Shown: one piece after another, positions 6,863 to 13,120 of the stretch | How positions within the stretch are numbered: position 1 is the stretch's first letter | Layout of the letters: each line of letters starts with the position of its first letter | DNA from: Elusimicrobiota bacterium | GTDB taxonomy: Bacteria; Elusimicrobiota; Elusimicrobia; Elusimicrobiales; UBA9959 | Assembly: GCA_003450815.1 (NCBI GenBank) | Contig: DMES01000005.1 | Coordinates: forward strand, 1-13,120 | Length of the DNA stretch: 13,120 nucleotides | Reading direction: 5' to 3' | Position numbers and translations under genes: made by a program | Notes under the pieces: generated by a model | The model's input: the letters and a program-made list of their open reading frames with translations, nothing else | What the model was told of the DNA's origin: nothing | Databases searched by the model: none

Positions 6863-7498
6863 ATGCTTACAGAATTAAACCTTATAGAAGCCAGGGTTCT
6901 GGGGTCGCTGGTGGAAAAATCCCTGACGACCCGCGAGCAGTATCCGCTCACCTTCAACGCGCTCCTGAACGCCTGCAACCAGAAGACCAGCCGTGACCCT
7001 GTAATGACGCTGGACACAGAGGCACTGGGCAAAGCCGTAAAGACGCTGATTGAAAAGGGGCTGGTGGAGCGCCAGCAGGCGCCGGGCGAACGCGTCCCCA
7101 AGTTCCGCCATTACATAGACCGGCTTTTAAACAGCGCGGACACGAAGCTTATAGGAGCGATAACGGTGCTGCTGCTGCGCGGCCCGCAAACGCCGGGCGA
7201 GATCAAGGGGCGCTCGGACCGCCTTTGCGAATTTGCGAGCACCGCCGAGGTGGAAGGGCTGCTGCAGGAATTGTGCTCCAGGGCCGAAGATCCTATGGTG
7301 GCCCGCCTGCCCCGCCAGGCCGGCCAGAAAGAAACCCGCTATATGCACCTTTTCTCAGGCGCCGCCCCCATTGCGGAACCCGAACAGGCCGCCCCGGTTC
7401 CAGCTTCTCCGGACCGGCTGGTTCAACTTGAAAAAAGGGTGGAAGCCCTTGAAGCCCTGGTCAAAACCCACGAAGAGCGCTTAGCCAAGCCTTTATAG
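6863..7498 (+). CDS. yceH: YceH/DUF480 family winged-helix protein
   Basis: A 211-residue cytoplasmic protein matching the YceH (DUF480) family, which has two winged-helix domains and no established function. Family signatures are clear: EARVLGSLVEK (9-19), EQYPLTFNALLNACNQKT (25-42), RDPVM (44-48), LLLRGPQTPGE (103-113), FASTAEVE (124-131) and RYMHLFSG (159-166). After an Ala/Pro linker (167-183) it ends in a short Leu-heptad coiled coil (about 186-208), as in other family members. The start has only a distant TAGGG and a possible promoter immediately upstream. It is convergent with the M20 gene, with five bases between stop codons. Given its fold, DNA binding at the adjacent inverted repeat is conceivable but untested. 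Confidence 0.93.
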   Translation: MLTELNLIEARVLGSLVEKSLTTREQYPLTFNALLNACNQKTSRDPVMTLDTEALGKAVKTLIEKGLVERQQAPGERVPKFRHYIDRLLNSADTKLIGAITVLLLRGPQTPGEIKGRSDRLCEFASTAEVEGLLQELCSRAEDPMVARLPRQAGQKETRYMHLFSGAAPIAEPEQAAPVPASPDRLVQLEKRVEALEALVKTHEERLAKPL

Positions 7499-7503
7499 TC
7501 GGA

Positions 7504-8739
7504 CTATTTCTCCCCTAAGATCAAGGCCGAAAGCGCGAACACTTTCGCGTCTCCGATCAAGTTGTCCAGTATGCAGTACTCGTTAGGCTGATGGGCGGAC
7601 TCGTTAAGGCGCGAATAAACCACCGCGGGCAGATTCAGGCGCCGGAAGAATGCCGCCACGGTGCCGCCGCCTATGCCCTGCACTTTCGGCTCCACTTTGT
7701 AAACCTCGCGTATGGCCTTTTCAACGGCTTTCACTATGGCCGCGTCCTTTGAGGTTGGCGGGGCGGCCTGGGCTTCTTGCTGCGGTTCAAAAGCTATTTT
7801 CACTCCATACATATGCTCAACCTCATCCGCCAAACGCCGCATTTCAGCCTTAACTTCCGCAAGCTGGTATACCGGCATAACTCGGCAGTCCATGTAGAAC
7901 ACATCTTCACCGGGCAGGGTGTTTACATTCGGCACATTGGCTTCTTTCTTGGTGGGTTCAAAAGTGCTGATGGGCGGTTCGTACAGGTCGTCCTTATGCG
8001 GGAATTTCGCGTAAAGCGATTTATACTTGACCACCAATTCGCTGGCGGCTTTAAAGGCGTTTATGCCAAGGCCCGGGCGGCTGGCGTGGCATTGCCTGCC
8101 GTGAGTGGTCACTTTCATCCACATAATTGATTTTTCGGCTATCTCTATGGCCGAGCCGTCTTCGGTACCGGAGTCTGGGATGAAGAACATATCATCCTTA
8201 CCGAAGATTTCCGGCTTGTTTTCAGCAATGTAATCGGCCCCGAAGCCGGAACCAGTTTCCTCGTCCGCGCAAAAGAGGAGCGCTATGTCGAATTCCGGCC
8301 TAAAATCAAGTTCCATCATGGCTCTGACCACCAGAATGCTTGAAACCGTGGCCTGCTGATTATCTTCAACGCCGCGGCCTATCAGGTTGCGGCCTTTCAC
8401 AACCAGTTTGTATGGGTCGGAATTCCAAAGTTTAGCTTCGCCAGGGGGAACAATATCCAAATGGGACATCAGCCACAGGGTTTTTGAATGGTTCTTGCCT
8501 TTGTAGCGCGCTACGATATTGGGGCGTATGCCGCGCTTAGCCTCTTTCTGCGGCGCGTTTATCCATTCTATGGAATCAAATTTAAGTTTTTTTAGTTCGC
8601 CTTCAAGCCATAGGGCTTTGTCGAATTCGCCTTCACCGCCGCTGGAAGGGGCAAGCGCTGGTATGGCGGTAAGGCCCCGCTGAAGCTCAATGGCATAGGC
8701 TTCATAGGATTCTATTTTTTTAAGTATTTGATCTTTCAT
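7504..8739 (-). CDS. M20 family metallohydrolase (ArgE/DapE-like)
   Basis: A 411-residue two-domain zinc hydrolase expected to cleave an amide or peptide bond in the cytoplasm. All metal and catalytic residues of the M20 family are visible: H93 and D95 (SHLD), bridging D126 (GVEDNQQ), general base E160 and ligand E161 (ADEE), D189 (PDSG), and the C-terminal ligand H383 (AHQPNEY). The inserted dimerisation domain runs about 200-315 and begins with THGRQCHAS. The family includes acetylornithine deacetylase, succinyl-diaminopimelate desuccinylase and dipeptidases; the motifs do not decide among them, and no arginine- or lysine-synthesis gene is beside it. The start has AAAGGAG seven bases upstream on the minus strand. 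No signal peptide. Confidence 0.93.
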   Translation of the reverse strand: MKDQILKKIESYEAYAIELQRGLTAIPALAPSSGGEGEFDKALWLEGELKKLKFDSIEWINAPQKEAKRGIRPNIVARYKGKNHSKTLWLMSHLDIVPPGEAKLWNSDPYKLVVKGRNLIGRGVEDNQQATVSSILVVRAMMELDFRPEFDIALLFCADEETGSGFGADYIAENKPEIFGKDDMFFIPDSGTEDGSAIEIAEKSIMWMKVTTHGRQCHASRPGLGINAFKAASELVVKYKSLYAKFPHKDDLYEPPISTFEPTKKEANVPNVNTLPGEDVFYMDCRVMPVYQLAEVKAEMRRLADEVEHMYGVKIAFEPQQEAQAAPPTSKDAAIVKAVEKAIREVYKVEPKVQGIGGGTVAAFFRRLNLPAVVYSRLNESAHQPNEYCILDNLIGDAKVFALSALILGEK

Positions 8740-8772
8740 GTGCCGGCTCCTTTAAATTTATGGAATATAAAA

Positions 8773-8778
8773 AGTATA
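8773..8778 (-). promoter_or_regulatory. Possible -10 element for the M20 gene
   Basis: TATACT on the minus strand lies 34 bases before the start codon, just upstream of the AAAGGAG site. No convincing -35 is seen at the right distance. Confidence 0.3.
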
Positions 8779-8930
8779 CCTAATTATGCATGGTTCTTGT
8801 GCGCTCGGCACGCCCATTGCTTCCAGCCTAAAAGTCTTTGTAGGATATTTGTATCAGGGCTGCGTATTGACCTCACTTACCTAAACCCCCGGGCAGTTTC
8901 CCATAACGAATATACGCGGCTCTGGCTTTT

Positions 8931-8958
8931 TTGACGGCAAGCGCGGAACCCTTAGTTT
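8931..8958 (+). promoter_or_regulatory. Possible promoter of the PLD-like gene
   Basis: TTGACG (8931-8936), close to the -35 consensus, is followed after 16 bases by a weak TAGTTT (8953-8958). It sits about 30 bases before the ATG at 8990, in the 250-base gap between two divergent genes. Confidence 0.3.
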
Positions 8959-8979
8959 ACGTTACACAAGCATGTGAGT

Positions 8980-8984
8980 GGAGG
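8980..8984 (+). promoter_or_regulatory. Ribosome binding site fixing the PLD-like gene start
   Basis: GGAGG lies five bases before the ATG at 8990. An in-frame GTG at 8978 overlaps this site and so cannot be the start it serves. The signal peptide also reads better from 8990. Confidence 0.85.
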
Positions 8985-8989
8985 AAAAA

Positions 8990-10249
8990 ATGAAAGCATC
9001 TCTTAAAATTTTATCGCTGATATCATTAGCTCTTAATCTTTTGGCGGCTGGGACGCCCGCCTACTGCGCTTCAGGCGGAATGCCCCCTGCCGGGCTTACT
9101 ATTACGGAATCTGTGCCGGAAGAAACAGTATACGGCTCTACTTTAACCGCGCGCCCGCTTGAGGTATGGCTGGCGATGATAAACGGGGCCTCAAAAACGC
9201 TGGATATAGAGCAGTTTTACATAGCCACCGTGTCCGGAGAGCCCCTGGAGCAGGTCCTCTCGGCCATAAAAGCCGCGGCGGGCAGGGGCGTTAAAGTCCG
9301 CATAATGGTTGACAGCGTCATGATGAAAGAATCAGGCGCCCCGCTGGCGGAGCTGGGTTCCACCGCCAACATTGAAACGCGCGTCATACATTACAGGAAA
9401 CTGGGCGGCGGTGTACAGCATTCAAAGTTTTTTGTGGCCGATTCAAGCTCGGTCTATGTGGGCAGCCAGAACTTTGACTGGCGCTCACTTAAGCATATTC
9501 ACGAACTCGGGCTTAGAATAGAAAGTCCGCGCGCGGCCCAAACCTTTGAAGCTGTTTTTGAGGCCGACTGGCTTATGGCCGCTTCGCGCGATAAAGCGGA
9601 CGGAGTGGAATATTTTAAAACACCGGTTCCGGCCGCCGTCACCCGGAAAAAGCCGGAAAAAGCCCTTTTAAACGGCCGGGAAGTTTCATATTACACAGCC
9701 TTCAGCCCGAAGGAATTCAAGCCAAAAAAGTTTGACGCGGAAATAGACGAACTGGTCAGCCTTATAAAAGGCGCCAAAATAAGCCTGTCAGCGCAGGTTA
9801 TGACCTACTCGCTCAAGGACCGCGGCGCCGGAAAAAAATGGACGGAGCTGGATGAGGCTTTCAGGGCAGCGGCAAAGAAAGGCGTAACGGTGCGTCTTAT
9901 TTTTGCCGACTGGGCCATGGGCGGCAAGGCTGACGCGGATATAAAGGAGCTTTCCAAAGCAAAAAACATAACCGTTAAAATCTCATCACTGCCGCAACAC
10001 AGCGGCGGCTTCGTGCCTTTCGCGAGGGTTGAGCATTGCAAATACCTGGTGGCCGATGACAAGCACGGTTTCATCAGCACTTCCAACTGGAGCCGTGATT
10101 ATTTTTATGAAGCCAGGGACGCCGCCATAATAATTACCGGCGCCCCAGCCATTGAAGCGTTGAACGATGTTTTCTACAAGGCCTGGAACGGGCCTTATGT
10201 TAAAGTTGTGGACCCGACAAGCGATTATTTGCCCGTAAAAAAACAGTAA
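8990..10249 (+). CDS. Secreted phospholipase D-fold protein with two HKD motifs (PLD3/PLD4-like)
   Basis: A 419-residue protein with a Sec signal peptide (1-27, cut near YCA|SG), so probably periplasmic or secreted. Two HxKxxxxD catalytic motifs are intact: HSKFFVAD (H144, K146, D151) and HCKYLVAD (H349, K351, D356), one from each half of the bilobal PLD fold. The residues following them are telling: GSQNFDWRSL...HELG (158-174) and STSNWSRDYF (363-372) resemble the GSANMDWRSL...KELG and TSNWSxNYF stretches I recall in animal PLD3/PLD4, now known as exonucleases or lipid transphosphatidylases. The segment LDIEQFYIAT (71-80) fits the same group. The substrate (phospholipid or nucleic acid) cannot be told. 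It lies between divergent and downstream operon promoters and appears monocistronic. Confidence 0.9.
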   Translation: MKASLKILSLISLALNLLAAGTPAYCASGGMPPAGLTITESVPEETVYGSTLTARPLEVWLAMINGASKTLDIEQFYIATVSGEPLEQVLSAIKAAAGRGVKVRIMVDSVMMKESGAPLAELGSTANIETRVIHYRKLGGGVQHSKFFVADSSSVYVGSQNFDWRSLKHIHELGLRIESPRAAQTFEAVFEADWLMAASRDKADGVEYFKTPVPAAVTRKKPEKALLNGREVSYYTAFSPKEFKPKKFDAEIDELVSLIKGAKISLSAQVMTYSLKDRGAGKKWTELDEAFRAAAKKGVTVRLIFADWAMGGKADADIKELSKAKNITVKISSLPQHSGGFVPFARVEHCKYLVADDKHGFISTSNWSRDYFYEARDAAIIITGAPAIEALNDVFYKAWNGPYVKVVDPTSDYLPVKKQ

Positions 10250-10288
10250 GGGTTCTGCCGTTTGCGAGTCTATTGCCGGAATCAGAAT

Positions 10289-10318
10289 TTGTCCGTTTTG
10301 CGGCTTTTCAGGTATAAT
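10289..10318 (+). promoter_or_regulatory. Strong sigma70-type promoter for the oxidoreductase-lyase operon
   Basis: TTGTCC (10289-10294) and a consensus TATAAT (10313-10318) are spaced by 18 bases. Transcription would start near 10325, leaving a leader of about 70 bases before the ATG at 10394. Confidence 0.65.
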
Positions 10319-10382
10319 AACTGACTGCTACTCAGAACGATAGAATTCAGGAGCAGTAATATTAGCTTGATTATTTACAATC

Positions 10383-10388
10383 GGAGAA
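10383..10388 (+). promoter_or_regulatory. Ribosome binding site fixing the oxidoreductase start
   Basis: GGAGAA precedes the ATG at 10394 by five bases. The earlier in-frame TTG at 10367 has AGGAG only 13 bases away, and starting there would add nine residues in front of the first Rossmann strand. Confidence 0.75.
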
Positions 10389-10393
10389 CATTT

Positions 10394-11530
10394 ATGAATA
10401 TAGGCGTATTTGGAGCGGGCCTTGTCGGTGCGACGATGGCGAAAGACCTGGCGGACGAAAAGAACTGGAAAGTGACCGTTCTTGACGGTTCGGAAAAATC
10501 CCTGGACAAGCTGCGCTCTGACAAGCGGCTTGCGCTTATTTGCGCGGATTTATCAAAAGCCTCCAAAGTAAAAGAATTCGCGTCCAAATTCGACCTGGTT
10601 ATAGGCGCGCTGCCCGGCTTTATGGGGTTTGAAACCGTAAAGAGCGTAATAGAGGCGAAGCGCAATATCGTTGATATTTCTTTTTTCCCGGAGAATTCGC
10701 TCCTGCTGGACAAATTGGCGAAGAAAAACGACGTGACCGCCATAGTTGACTGCGGCGTGGCGCCCGGCTGCAGCAATATGCTCAGCGCGCGCGGCGCTGA
10801 AATGCTGGATAAAGCTGAAACCTGCCTGTGCTACGTGGGCGGGCTGCCTGAAGTAAGAACCTGGCCCTACGAGTATAAAATAGTTTTTTCAGCGGTAGAT
10901 GTGATAGAGGAATATACCCGGCCAGCGCGCTACATTGAGAACGGCGTTCTGATAACAAGGCCGGCCCTTTCCGACCCGGAATTTCTGGATTTTCCCGGCG
11001 TAGGCACCCTTGAGGCCTTTAATACCGACGGTCTACGCACCTTGGCGGACACGCTGAAAATACCCAACATGAAGGAAAAGACCATGCGTTTTCCGGGCCA
11101 CATCGACAAAATGCGCGTGCTCCGGGAAACCGGCCTCTTTTCAAAAGAACCGATCCAGATCGGCGGGGCTTCCATAAGGCCGCTCGATTTCACAGCTAAA
11201 CTGCTGTTCCCCATGTGGAAACTGAAAGAAGGCGAAAAAGACTTCACTGTGATGCGCGTTATAGTTGAGGGATTGAAAAACGGCAAACAAACTCGCGTGA
11301 CCTACGACCTTTTAGACCGCTACGACGACAAAACCGGCAACACTTCAATGGCGCGGACGACCGGCTATGCCGGCACCGTAGCCGCCCGGATGTTCGCGGC
11401 GGGAGTATTCACAAGAAAAGGGGTCTGCCCGCCCGAGTATTTCGGTATGGAAGAAAAAGCGTACAAGTTTATGATCGCCGGGATGAAAGCACGGAACATA
11501 AACTATGTGGAAAAGATAGAGAAGATTTAG
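10394..11530 (+). CDS. Saccharopine/lysine dehydrogenase-like NAD(P)-dependent oxidoreductase
   Basis: A 378-residue cytoplasmic oxidoreductase of the Lys9/saccharopine dehydrogenase family. The N-terminal Rossmann domain has GAGLVG (7-12) right after the first strand and Asp31 at the end of the second, suggesting NAD use. DCGVAPGCSN (119-128) marks the junction with the C-terminal saccharopine-dehydrogenase domain. RFPGHIDKMRVLRETGLF (232-249) matches the RYPGH...LxxLG element of L-lysine 6-dehydrogenase-type enzymes, which are of similar length. Members reduce or oxidise secondary amines of lysine (saccharopine), deaminate lysine, or make carboxynorspermidine, so the substrate is open. Its stop codon is part of the Shine-Dalgarno of the following ammonia-lyase gene, so the two are translationally coupled and probably act on related amino acids. 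Confidence 0.88.
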   Translation: MNIGVFGAGLVGATMAKDLADEKNWKVTVLDGSEKSLDKLRSDKRLALICADLSKASKVKEFASKFDLVIGALPGFMGFETVKSVIEAKRNIVDISFFPENSLLLDKLAKKNDVTAIVDCGVAPGCSNMLSARGAEMLDKAETCLCYVGGLPEVRTWPYEYKIVFSAVDVIEEYTRPARYIENGVLITRPALSDPEFLDFPGVGTLEAFNTDGLRTLADTLKIPNMKEKTMRFPGHIDKMRVLRETGLFSKEPIQIGGASIRPLDFTAKLLFPMWKLKEGEKDFTVMRVIVEGLKNGKQTRVTYDLLDRYDDKTGNTSMARTTGYAGTVAARMFAAGVFTRKGVCPPEYFGMEEKAYKFMIAGMKARNINYVEKIEKI

Positions 11531-11534
11531 GAGG
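11528..11534 (+). promoter_or_regulatory. Ribosome binding site of the ammonia-lyase, overlapping the upstream stop
   Basis: TAGGAGG contains the stop codon of the oxidoreductase (11528-11530) and lies eight bases before the ATG at 11543. A TTG at 11537 is too close to be served by it. Confidence 0.85.
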
Positions 11535-11542
11535 CTTTGTTT

Positions 11543-13075
11543 ATGACTATAAAAGTGGGCGGAGACGCTCTTACAATTGAGGATGTGGTCAAGGTAGCGC
11601 GCCAAGGCGAAAAAGTGCAGCTTACTTCCGATGCGCTCGCACGCATAAGAAAATGCCGCGCCATGCTTGAAAAAAAAGTAACCGCCCATGAGATAATGTA
11701 CGGCGTAAACACCGGCATAGGAGAATTTTCTGAAGTGGTGCTCAACGACGAGCAGGTCAAGCAGTTCCAGCGCTATCTGATATACAACCACGCCGCCGGA
11801 ATAGGCAAACCCTGCCCCATAGAGCATGTGCGCGCGGCGATGCTGGGCCGCATAAATGTGCACACCAGGGGTTATTCGGGCTGCCGGCCGGAAATAACCA
11901 TGACCTACGTGGAACTGCTGAACAAAGGCGTTACGCCGGTGGTTTGCGAAAAAGGCAGCGTGGGCGCCTGCGGCGACCTGGCGCCCATGAGCCAACTGGC
12001 GCTTTCGCTGATGGGCGAAGGTGAGAGCTTTTATAAAGACGAACGCATGCCCACCAAAGCGGCCATGGAAAAAGCCGGCATACCCGTGCCGGGCCTGGAA
12101 GCGCGCGACGGGCTTGCCGCAATAAACGGCTCCAACCTGATAACGGGCATGGGCTGCCTTGAAATTTATGACGCCGAACGCTGGGTCAAGCAGGCAGAAA
12201 TAACTGCGGCCATGACGCTTGAAGCGCTGCTGGCCAACATGAAGCCGTATGACAGCCGCCTTCACGAGCTCAGGGGTTTTAGGGGAGCCATAACCTCAGC
12301 CGCCAATATCCGCTCCGTGGTGGCCGGTTCCGATCTGGCCACAGGGAAGCTGAAGGTGAAAGTTCAGGACGCGTATTCCATGCGTTCAACTCCGCAGGTA
12401 ATAGGCGCTTTCAGGGATCACCTCGCCTACGCCCGCAAACAGTTTGAAATAGAGCTGAACGGCGTGGCCGACAATCCGATATTCCTGGCGGAAAGCGACA
12501 CCGTGCTTACCGGCGCCAATTTCCAGGGAACGCCTGTCAGCATGCCGCTGGACATGGTGGGCGCAGGAGTCGCCATGGTCAGCGTGCTGTCCGAAAGGCG
12601 GCTGAACCGTCTGCTGAACCCGGCCTTAAGCGTGGGGTTGCCGGCGTTTTTAACAAAAGGCGCGGGGATGTTTTCCGGCCTGATGCTCAGCCAGTATACC
12701 GCGGACATGCTTATTGTAGAACAGCGCATACTGAGCGCCCCCTCCTGCGTACAGTCCATCCCCGCGGCCGCCGACCAGGAGGATTTTGTCAGCATGGGAA
12801 TGAACGCCGCGCTTAAAACCAGGCAGATACTGGACAACGCGCAAAGCGTCCTGGCTATAGAGATGATAGCCGCCACGCAGGGAATTGATTTCAGGGATTT
12901 CACAGTTGGAAAGGGCACCCGCGCCGCACACGGCGCCATACGCAAAGTAGTCCAGCACCTGGACACAGACCGCCCGCTGTTCATCGATCACAACGCCATG
13001 ACGGAATCGGTCAGGCGCTGCGAAATACTGGACGCCGTACAGAGCGAGATAGGCGAGCTCGCCAGTTCCTGGTAA
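11543..13075 (+). CDS. hutH: Histidine ammonia-lyase family enzyme with Ala-Cys-Gly in place of the MIO Ala-Ser-Gly
   Basis: A 510-residue aromatic amino acid ammonia-lyase, the usual length for histidine ammonia-lyase (HAL), which removes ammonia from L-histidine to give urocanate. Compared from memory with the Pseudomonas HAL, catalytic positions are kept: Tyr53 (YGVNTG), His83, Asn195, Gln275, Tyr278 and Arg281 (QDAYSMR), Phe327 and Glu413 (DQEDFVS). The MIO-forming triad, in GSVGACGDLAP, has Cys143 (codon TGC, 11969-11971) where family members have Ser. Other differences from typical HAL: Asn82 instead of Ser, NGSN instead of NGTQ (195-198), and NFQGTP (326-331) as in plant phenylalanine ammonia-lyase. 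Substrate could therefore be histidine or another aromatic amino acid, or it could be an aminomutase. It is coupled to the upstream dehydrogenase; hutU, hutI and hutG are absent from the window. Confidence 0.9.
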   Translation: MTIKVGGDALTIEDVVKVARQGEKVQLTSDALARIRKCRAMLEKKVTAHEIMYGVNTGIGEFSEVVLNDEQVKQFQRYLIYNHAAGIGKPCPIEHVRAAMLGRINVHTRGYSGCRPEITMTYVELLNKGVTPVVCEKGSVGACGDLAPMSQLALSLMGEGESFYKDERMPTKAAMEKAGIPVPGLEARDGLAAINGSNLITGMGCLEIYDAERWVKQAEITAAMTLEALLANMKPYDSRLHELRGFRGAITSAANIRSVVAGSDLATGKLKVKVQDAYSMRSTPQVIGAFRDHLAYARKQFEIELNGVADNPIFLAESDTVLTGANFQGTPVSMPLDMVGAGVAMVSVLSERRLNRLLNPALSVGLPAFLTKGAGMFSGLMLSQYTADMLIVEQRILSAPSCVQSIPAAADQEDFVSMGMNAALKTRQILDNAQSVLAIEMIAATQGIDFRDFTVGKGTRAAHGAIRKVVQHLDTDRPLFIDHNAMTESVRRCEILDAVQSEIGELASSW

Positions 13076-13076
13076 C

Positions 13077-13120
13077 AAAACCGGGAACAAAACCGGCAAA
13101 ACCGGGGACATAATACCTAT
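13077..13120. repeat. AAAACCGG triplet repeat and GGGGAC motif after the lyase gene
   Basis: AAAACCGG occurs three times (13077-13084, 13089-13096, 13098-13105) directly after the lyase stop, running into GGGGACATAATACCTAT at the window edge. The last string resembles intergenic REP-like repeat ends I have seen in environmental genomes. The window ends before a possible partner arm, so its nature is undecided. CCGG-loop-CCGG pairing could also form a small hairpin. Confidence 0.35.

Noticed and set aside
7495..7507. Palindrome ATAGTC-G-GACTAT covering both convergent stop codons of yceH and the M20 gene
   Set aside because: Six-base arms with a one-base centre are too short to form a real hairpin, and two facing TAG stops create most of the symmetry.
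8728..8934. 68-codon plus-strand open frame in the gap before the PLD-like gene
   Set aside because: It starts inside the M20 gene's 5' end, lacks a ribosome binding site, and overlaps that gene's promoter region.
11345..12265. 306-codon minus-strand open frame opposite the oxidoreductase and lyase genes
   Set aside because: It spans two well-supported genes on the other strand, and its His/Tyr/Ala-rich product has no recognisable domain.
1..13120. CRISPR array, tRNA, integrase or defence operon
   Set aside because: No regularly spaced direct repeats, cloverleaf sequences, recombinase genes or clustered defence-type genes were seen on either strand.

Overview
The window is an ordinary-looking stretch of bacterial chromosome: 11 protein genes, mostly as single genes or pairs, with good Shine-Dalgarno sequences. 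No rRNA, tRNA, CRISPR array, integrase or complete insertion sequence is visible. Four products (genes at 37, 1321, 3847 and 8990) have Sec-type signal peptides, which suits a Gram-negative-type cell with a periplasm. The gene mix, the ATA- and GCC-rich codon use and the intergenic GCCAGG hairpins remind me of uncultured Elusimicrobiota-like genomes. That is an impression; no marker gene here proves it.

Layout. 37-2112 (+): two tandem, paralogous secreted proteins of unknown function, the first with two copies of a domain and the second with one. 2090-3370 (-): a DUF6498-like membrane protein overlapping the end of the previous gene, then an orphan single-domain response regulator, separated by a palindromic hairpin. 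3371-3846: a long intergenic stretch with a promoter and a repeat element but no convincing gene. 3847-4935 (+): an exported alpha/beta-hydrolase, followed by a large terminator-like hairpin. 5081-6766 (+): EttA-type ABC-F translation factor. 6863-7498 (+): YceH/DUF480 winged-helix protein, preceded by a perfect 14-bp inverted repeat overlapping a possible promoter. 7504-8739 (-): M20 metallohydrolase. 8990-10249 (+): secreted phospholipase-D-fold protein with two HKD motifs and sequence signatures of the animal PLD3/PLD4 group. 10394-13075 (+): a two-gene operon of a saccharopine/lysine-dehydrogenase-like oxidoreductase and a histidine-ammonia-lyase-family enzyme.

The most striking observation is in the last gene. 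The Ala-Ser-Gly triad that cyclises into the MIO prosthetic group of aromatic amino acid ammonia-lyases reads Ala-Cys-Gly (residues 142-144), while the other catalytic residues of histidine ammonia-lyase are kept at nearly identical positions. Second-tier observations are the duplicated secreted-protein domain, the PLD3/PLD4-like secreted enzyme, the dispersed GCCAGG...CTTTTT intergenic repeats, and the inverted repeat in front of yceH. I see no clear multi-gene novel defence or mobile system.
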